Part shown: in pieces, positions 59,942 to 64,000 of the stretch
Position numbering within the stretch: position 1 is the first letter of the stretch
How the letters are laid out: the number at the start of each line of letters is the position of its first letter
Assembly (NCBI GenBank): GCA_015055945.1
Contig: SVHH01000001.1
Span: 124,001-188,000, forward strand
Source of the DNA: Clostridiales bacterium
GTDB lineage: Bacteria; Bacillota; Clostridia; Christensenellales; Borkfalkiaceae
Length of the DNA stretch: 64,000 nt
Direction of reading: 5' to 3'
Position numbers and translations under genes: made by a program
Notes under the pieces: model-generated
Seen by the model: the letters and a program-made list of their open reading frames with translations, nothing else
Told to the model about the DNA's origin: nothing
Databases searched by the model: none

Positions 59942-61438
59942 ATGGAACAGAAAAAAACTAAACAATGTTGGTTTAGAAAGGCTTTGGGTATGAACCCCGA
60001 CACCAGTGTTAAAACTGAAATCATAGCCGGTATTACCACATTCTTTGCAATGTGCTATATCATTATAACCAACCCTAACCAAATCACCGGTTTTTACAAA
60101 TTCCTTGGTGGTGAAATGGCATCTCTTTGGTCTGCAATTTATATCGGAACAATTCTTGCCGCAGTTATTGGTACTTTACTTTACGCTTTCTTGGCTAAAA
60201 AGCCGTTTGCTCAAGCGTCTGGTATGGGTCTTAACTCTTTCTTCTTCACCTCTTTCATTATCCCCGCTCTCATCTATAGTGAAGAAGCAGGCGATTTCGT
60301 TGGATTCAAAGATACTCTTGCTACTAATTACGGCGCTGGCTTAGTAATCATTCTTATCTCAGGTTTGATTTTCTTGCTTTTGTCTGTAACTGGTTTGAGA
60401 TCTTACATCGCTAAATCTCTCCCCGATTGCTTGAAGAAGGCTATCCCTGCTGGTATCGGTTTATTCATCGCATTACTTGGTTTCAAAGGTGCTTTCATCG
60501 TAACGGCAAATAAGTACACCTTCGTTCAACTCGGAGACCTTACTCAATGGACTATTTACAATAGTTTTGGTGAACTTGCTGGTGGTGCTGCTCCTTTCCT
60601 TGCAGCATTCTTAGGCTTAATCGCTATCGTTATTTTCAATAAAATTAACGTTAAGTGGCTCAAAAATATGTCAATCGTATTGGGTATTTTAGTTTCTACT
60701 ATCCTTTTCTACTTGTTCACTTGGACCGCTCCCAAATTTGAATTCAACCAAGTTGGTGAATCTTTCAAAGCATTTGGCGAATATGGTTTCTCAGTATTCA
60801 AACCCGAAAGTTGGGCAGCGGCATTTGACGGCGTAACTATCGGTTCAATCTTCTCTGTTATCGTTCTTATCATTACTTTCTGCTTAGTTGATATGTTCGA
60901 TACTATCGGTACTTTGTACGGCGCATCTGCTCAAGCAGGTATGCTTGACGAAAACGGCGACCCCACCGACATTGAAAAATCAATGATGTGCGATTCTGTT
61001 GCAACTTGTGCTGGTGCAATGCTCGGTACTTCAACCGTTACCACTTTCGTTGAATCTGCATCAGGCGTTGCTGAAGGTGGCAGAACTGGTCTTACCGCTC
61101 TCGTAACCGCAGCGCTCTTCTTAGTATGCATCGTTCTTTCTCCGCTTGCAAGCATTATCCCTGGCGTAGCAACTGCTCCCGCACTTATCTACGTTGGCGT
61201 TCTTATGCTTAAGAACTTCAAGGCTATTGATATGGAAGATTTATCAAGTGCGCTTCCCGCGTTCCTTACCCTTATCCTTATGCCTTTAACCTACTCTATC
61301 TCTAACGGTATTGCAGTAGGCGCAATCGCATACGTTCTTATCCAACTCTTCACTGGTAAGTACTCTAAGAAAGATATCGTTGTTACCATTATCGCAATTC
61401 TCTTCATCTTAAGATTTGCTTTCGTTAACACGTTATAA
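59942..61438 (+). CDS. NCS2-family purine permease (AzgA-like)
   Basis: A 498-residue permease with about 12-14 membrane segments. AzgA-type hallmarks are TEIIAGITTFFAMCYIIITNP near residue 22, QASGMGLNSFFF, GIGLFIALLGFKGA, VDMFDTIGTLYG, and GTSTVTTFVESASGVAEGGRTG. It most likely imports adenine, guanine or hypoxanthine with protons. AAAGGAG precedes ATG 59942, which I chose over an in-frame ATG at 59873 that lacks a ribosome binding site. Confidence 0.93.
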   Translation: MEQKKTKQCWFRKALGMNPDTSVKTEIIAGITTFFAMCYIIITNPNQITGFYKFLGGEMASLWSAIYIGTILAAVIGTLLYAFLAKKPFAQASGMGLNSFFFTSFIIPALIYSEEAGDFVGFKDTLATNYGAGLVIILISGLIFLLLSVTGLRSYIAKSLPDCLKKAIPAGIGLFIALLGFKGAFIVTANKYTFVQLGDLTQWTIYNSFGELAGGAAPFLAAFLGLIAIVIFNKINVKWLKNMSIVLGILVSTILFYLFTWTAPKFEFNQVGESFKAFGEYGFSVFKPESWAAAFDGVTIGSIFSVIVLIITFCLVDMFDTIGTLYGASAQAGMLDENGDPTDIEKSMMCDSVATCAGAMLGTSTVTTFVESASGVAEGGRTGLTALVTAALFLVCIVLSPLASIIPGVATAPALIYVGVLMLKNFKAIDMEDLSSALPAFLTLILMPLTYSISNGIAVGAIAYVLIQLFTGKYSKKDIVVTIIAILFILRFAFVNTL

Positions 61439-61453
61439 TCTAATCTAAAACTT

Positions 61454-61486
61454 AAAAGCCGACTGATGAAAAATCAGTCGGCTTTT
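61454..61486 (+). terminator. terminator after the NCS2 permease gene
   Basis: AAAAGCCGACTGAT and ATCAGTCGGCTTTT, 14-bp arms, then a T run. Confidence 0.93.
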
Positions 61487-61503
61487 ATTTTTTTACAATA
61501 ATT

Positions 61504-61598
61504 CCCCTTAAAGATTAAGGGGTAAAGGGTTTTGAGGAGTTTTGCGGTTAGGGTTGTTAAGGGGAAGGGTGCATTCGGAAAAAAACTCTTCCCCTTAA
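61504..61598. repeat. CCCCTTAA-type palindromic intergenic repeat
   Basis: CCCCTTAA (61504-61511) and TTAAGGGG (61515-61522) form a tight hairpin, and TTAAGGGGAAG (61557-61567) with CTTCCCCTTAA (61588-61598) form an 11-bp perfect arm pair around 20 bases. The stretch between is G-rich. It looks like a dispersed palindromic repeat; this is the only copy seen in the window. Confidence 0.6.
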
Positions 61599-61621
61599 AT
61601 ATAAATATATTCTTTAACAAC

Positions 61622-61653
61622 GAAAAAGGCTCTCATTTTTTAGAGCCTTTTCA
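61622..61653 (-). terminator. terminator after typA
   Basis: AAAAGGCTCT and AGAGCCTTTT around a T-rich loop, T run on the minus strand. Confidence 0.85.
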
Positions 61654-61673
61654 TATTACTTTTTAGGTAAAAA

Positions 61674-63497
61674 TTATTCTAGTCCTTTTGCCTTTCTCTT
61701 TAATCTCATCTCCGTATTTAAAGTTTTCTTTCTAATACGGATATTTTCGGGGGTTACTTCAAGCATTTCGTCATCGTTGATAAATTCCATCGCTTCTTCC
61801 AAACTCATAATCTTAGGAGTTTCTAAGCGGAGTGCGTCATCACTACCAGATGCACGAGTGTTAGTTAAGTGTTTTTTCTTACATACGTTTACGCTGATAT
61901 CTTCGTTCTTGGGTGAAACGCCAACGACCATACCTTCATAAACTTCCGTACCCGCACCGATAAAGAGTTGTCCACGACCTTGAGCGTTGAAAAGCCCGTA
62001 AGTTACTGCTTCACCAGTTTCAAACGCAACGAGTGAACCTGTCGCTCTTCTTTCGATATCGCCCTTAAATTCTTCATAACCGTAGAAAAGTGTATTGAAA
62101 ACGCCTTCACCACGGGTTTCGGTCAAGAATTGACTCTTATAACCGAACAAACCCCTTGCAGGTACTTTAAATTCAAGTCTAATACGACTACCTATATTTT
62201 CCATCTGTATAAGTTCGCCCTTTCTAACGCCCATACTTGAGAAAACGCTTCCAGTTTTATCTTCGGGAACGTCAACGACAAGTCTTTCCATAGGCTCTAA
62301 AATGGTGTCGCCGTCTTGTTTATACATAACTTTAGGCGCGCCTACTTGGAACTCGTAACCCGCTCTACGCATAGTTTCAATCAATATTGAAAGGTGCATT
62401 TCACCACGACCACACACGCGGTATGAGTCTGCCGAATCAGTTTCTTCAACGCGAAGTGAAACGTCTTTTAACATTTCCTTAAACAATCTATCACGAAGAT
62501 GTCTTGTAGTAACGAACTTGCCTTCTTTACCCGCAAACGGGCTGTCGTTTACAGAGAAAAGCATTTCTACTGTAGGCTCACTTATTTTAACGAAAGGTAC
62601 GGGTTCAACGAGTTCGGGCGAACAAATAGTGTCGCCGATAGAGATGTTCTCTAAACCACTTACGCAAACTATATCGCCTGCCTTTGCATTTTCAACAGAA
62701 ACCCTTTGTAAACCTTCGATTTGGTACATACTAACGAGTTTACCTTTGACTTCTTTTCCAGTTACGTTAAAGTTGCAAGTTTGAACGTCTTGGTTAATAG
62801 CAATCTTACCGCGTTCAATTCTACCGATACCTATTCTACCAACGTATTCGTTATAGTCGATTGATGAAACTAGCATTTGGAAAGGCGCGTCCATATCAAC
62901 TTCTTGCGGTTCAAAATGGTTTATAATAGTATCGAAAAGAGGCGTTAAATCAGTGCCCGGAGTTTTATAGTCTAAAGTTGCAGTGCCTGCCCTACCCGAA
63001 CAAAAAATAATGGGACTGTCAATTTGATCGTCGCTTGCGTTAAGATCGAATAAGAGTTCCAAAATTTCATCTTGAACTTCAGAAAGTCTTGCATCGGGAC
63101 GGTCGATTTTATTTACGACTATAATAAGTTTATGGTTGAGTTCCAACGCCTTTTGCATAACGAAACGCGTTTGCGGCATAGGTCCTTCACAAGCGTCAAC
63201 GAGAACGAGAACGCCATTTACCATTTTTAAAACACGTTCAACTTCGCCACCGAAGTCCGCGTGTCCGGGGGTGTCTACGATATTGATTTTTACACCGTTA
63301 TAAAATGCAGAAGTGTTCTTTGCTAAAATGGTTATGCCCCTTTCGCGTTCAATGTCGCCAGAGTCCATAACTCTATCCATAACTTCTTGATTATCACGGA
63401 AAATACCGCCCTGCTTTAACATTTCGTTAACCAAAGTAGTTTTGCCGTGGTCAACGTGCGCAATAATTGCAACGTTTCTTACGTCTGTCCTTTTCAA
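61674..63497 (-). CDS. typA: TypA/BipA ribosomal GTPase
   Basis: A translational GTPase that binds ribosomes under stress and aids assembly. 607 residues: G1 AHVDHGKTT (about residues 13-21), G3 DTPGHADF, G4 NKIDRPDAR, and the BipA-type C-terminal domain. The product starts at a TTG, since the codon before KRTDVRNV is TTG with AAAGGACGG upstream. It follows a truncated NUDIX gene by 45 bases. Confidence 0.96.
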   Translation of the reverse strand: MKRTDVRNVAIIAHVDHGKTTLVNEMLKQGGIFRDNQEVMDRVMDSGDIERERGITILAKNTSAFYNGVKINIVDTPGHADFGGEVERVLKMVNGVLVLVDACEGPMPQTRFVMQKALELNHKLIIVVNKIDRPDARLSEVQDEILELLFDLNASDDQIDSPIIFCSGRAGTATLDYKTPGTDLTPLFDTIINHFEPQEVDMDAPFQMLVSSIDYNEYVGRIGIGRIERGKIAINQDVQTCNFNVTGKEVKGKLVSMYQIEGLQRVSVENAKAGDIVCVSGLENISIGDTICSPELVEPVPFVKISEPTVEMLFSVNDSPFAGKEGKFVTTRHLRDRLFKEMLKDVSLRVEETDSADSYRVCGRGEMHLSILIETMRRAGYEFQVGAPKVMYKQDGDTILEPMERLVVDVPEDKTGSVFSSMGVRKGELIQMENIGSRIRLEFKVPARGLFGYKSQFLTETRGEGVFNTLFYGYEEFKGDIERRATGSLVAFETGEAVTYGLFNAQGRGQLFIGAGTEVYEGMVVGVSPKNEDISVNVCKKKHLTNTRASGSDDALRLETPKIMSLEEAMEFINDDEMLEVTPENIRIRKKTLNTEMRLKRKAKGLE

Positions 63498-63542
63498 AAT
63501 AGTGTCCGTCCTTTTAGATGTTTATATCTTTTCCCCTTGCGG

Positions 63543-64000
63543 TTATAAAACGCTGAGAAGTGCAATCAAAGTCTTACCGTCCTTAATTTCACCGCTTTCA
63601 ATCATTTTCTTAACCGTTTGCAAATCAAACCATTGTGCTCTTAAAAATTCATCGTCGTCTAAGTGTTGGTTGGTTTTTTTAACGTTTTCCGCGCGATAAA
63701 TCCTTATAATTTCATTACTGTACGCCGTTGTAGGATACACGTCGAAAAGTTTTGTAACGCTTTCCGCCTTTAAACCACATTCTTCTTCCAACTCACGGAT
63801 AGCGGTTTGTTCGGGCGTTTCACCTTGGTTAAGTTTCCCCGCGGGGATTTCCCAAATTTCTTCTGCATATGGATAGCGGAATTGTTTAACCAACAAAACC
63901 TTACCGTCTACTATGCACAAAATACAACTGCCACCCAAGTGTTCAACAACTTCTCTAATAGCGGTGTTGCCGTTAGGAAGAAGTGCGTTATCTTTTCTTA
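63543..64000 (-). CDS. nudF: ADP-ribose pyrophosphatase, 5' end cut by window edge
   Basis: A NUDIX hydrolase open to the window edge on its 5' side. The Nudix box is GKLNQGETPEQTAIRELEEE with the following CG, matching Gx5Ex7REUxEExGU; upstream is the NudF-typical LPNGNTAIREVVEHLGG and QFRYPYAEEIWEIPAGK. It removes ADP-ribose and related compounds. The frame reads through at 64000, so about 40-50 residues are missing. Confidence 0.88.
   Translation of the reverse strand, partial: RKDNALLPNGNTAIREVVEHLGGSCILCIVDGKVLLVKQFRYPYAEEIWEIPAGKLNQGETPEQTAIRELEEECGLKAESVTKLFDVYPTTAYSNEIIRIYRAENVKKTNQHLDDDEFLRAQWFDLQTVKKMIESGEIKDGKTLIALLSVL

Noticed and set aside
1..64000. CRISPR arrays, insertion sequences, prophage genes, rRNA and tRNA genes.
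   Set aside because: No regular direct repeats with spacers, no transposase or integrase motifs, and no cloverleaf or rRNA signature were found by reading both strands.

Overview
The window is a gene-dense, AT-rich stretch of a low-GC Gram-positive chromosome, most likely an uncultured anaerobic gut- or rumen-type Clostridia. This rests on the gene content: SepF, SpoVG, HPF of the long type, McsA/McsB/ClpC, a DnaD-family primosome protein, CoaX, T-box and Mn2+ riboswitch control, strong GGAGG ribosome binding sites, and promoters with 17-bp spacers. It is essentially core chromosome: no phage, transposase, CRISPR array, rRNA or tRNA gene was seen. The species cannot be named from this sequence.

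Layout. 1-3342 (minus): hslO, a large TPR protein and a HEAT-like protein cut by the window edge. 3602-4885: a membrane protein. 5085-8781 (plus): asd-dapA-dapB (lysine/diaminopimelate) followed by yggS and sepF. 8880-11314: aspartate ammonia-lyase diverging from a LysR regulator through one perfectly palindromic double promoter. 11526-15905 (minus): an ion transporter under a yybP-ykoY Mn2+ riboswitch, an LDH-family dehydrogenase with an MDH-type specificity Arg, and murC. 16043-17675: spoVG and an M20 peptidase. 17729-20353: an XRE-cupin-acyl-CoA synthetase fusion behind a T-box leader. 20382-20922 and 29070-30027: two divergent regulator/partner pairs with clear operators. 20985-25304: ceramidase-like protein, surface protein and dtd. 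25606-28887: radical SAM activase, EamA transporter and phosphohexomutase. 30059-35673: a membrane/signalling cluster (TVP38, response regulator, kinase, small membrane proteins, PgsA). 35865-37509: a GDPD-like lipoprotein and a TIM-barrel isomerase. 37511-48071 (minus): pepF-dnaB-sua5-ywlE-rpiB-galU-mcsA-mcsB-clpC-hpf, which holds the complete protein-arginine phosphorylation module. 48310-52949: UPF0210/ACT pair, lepB, DUF951 and an esterase-like protein. 53166-59264: DnaD-like protein, citrate synthase, hom, coaX and an ECF S component. 59527-64000: a Cys-rich miniprotein, a purine permease, typA and nudF (cut by the edge).

The most unusual content is not a protein. At least eight intergenic copies or fragments of strongly folded elements lie in five gaps. 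Two sequence types (here A and B) have terminal inverted repeats and internal stems that change sequence but keep pairing. Four intact copies abut or overlap the stop codon of the gene they follow. No known RNA or repeat family was recognised for them. Two textbook riboswitch classes also control unexpected genes: a T-box upstream of an acyl-CoA synthetase, and a Mn2+ riboswitch upstream of an ArsB/NhaD-type permease.
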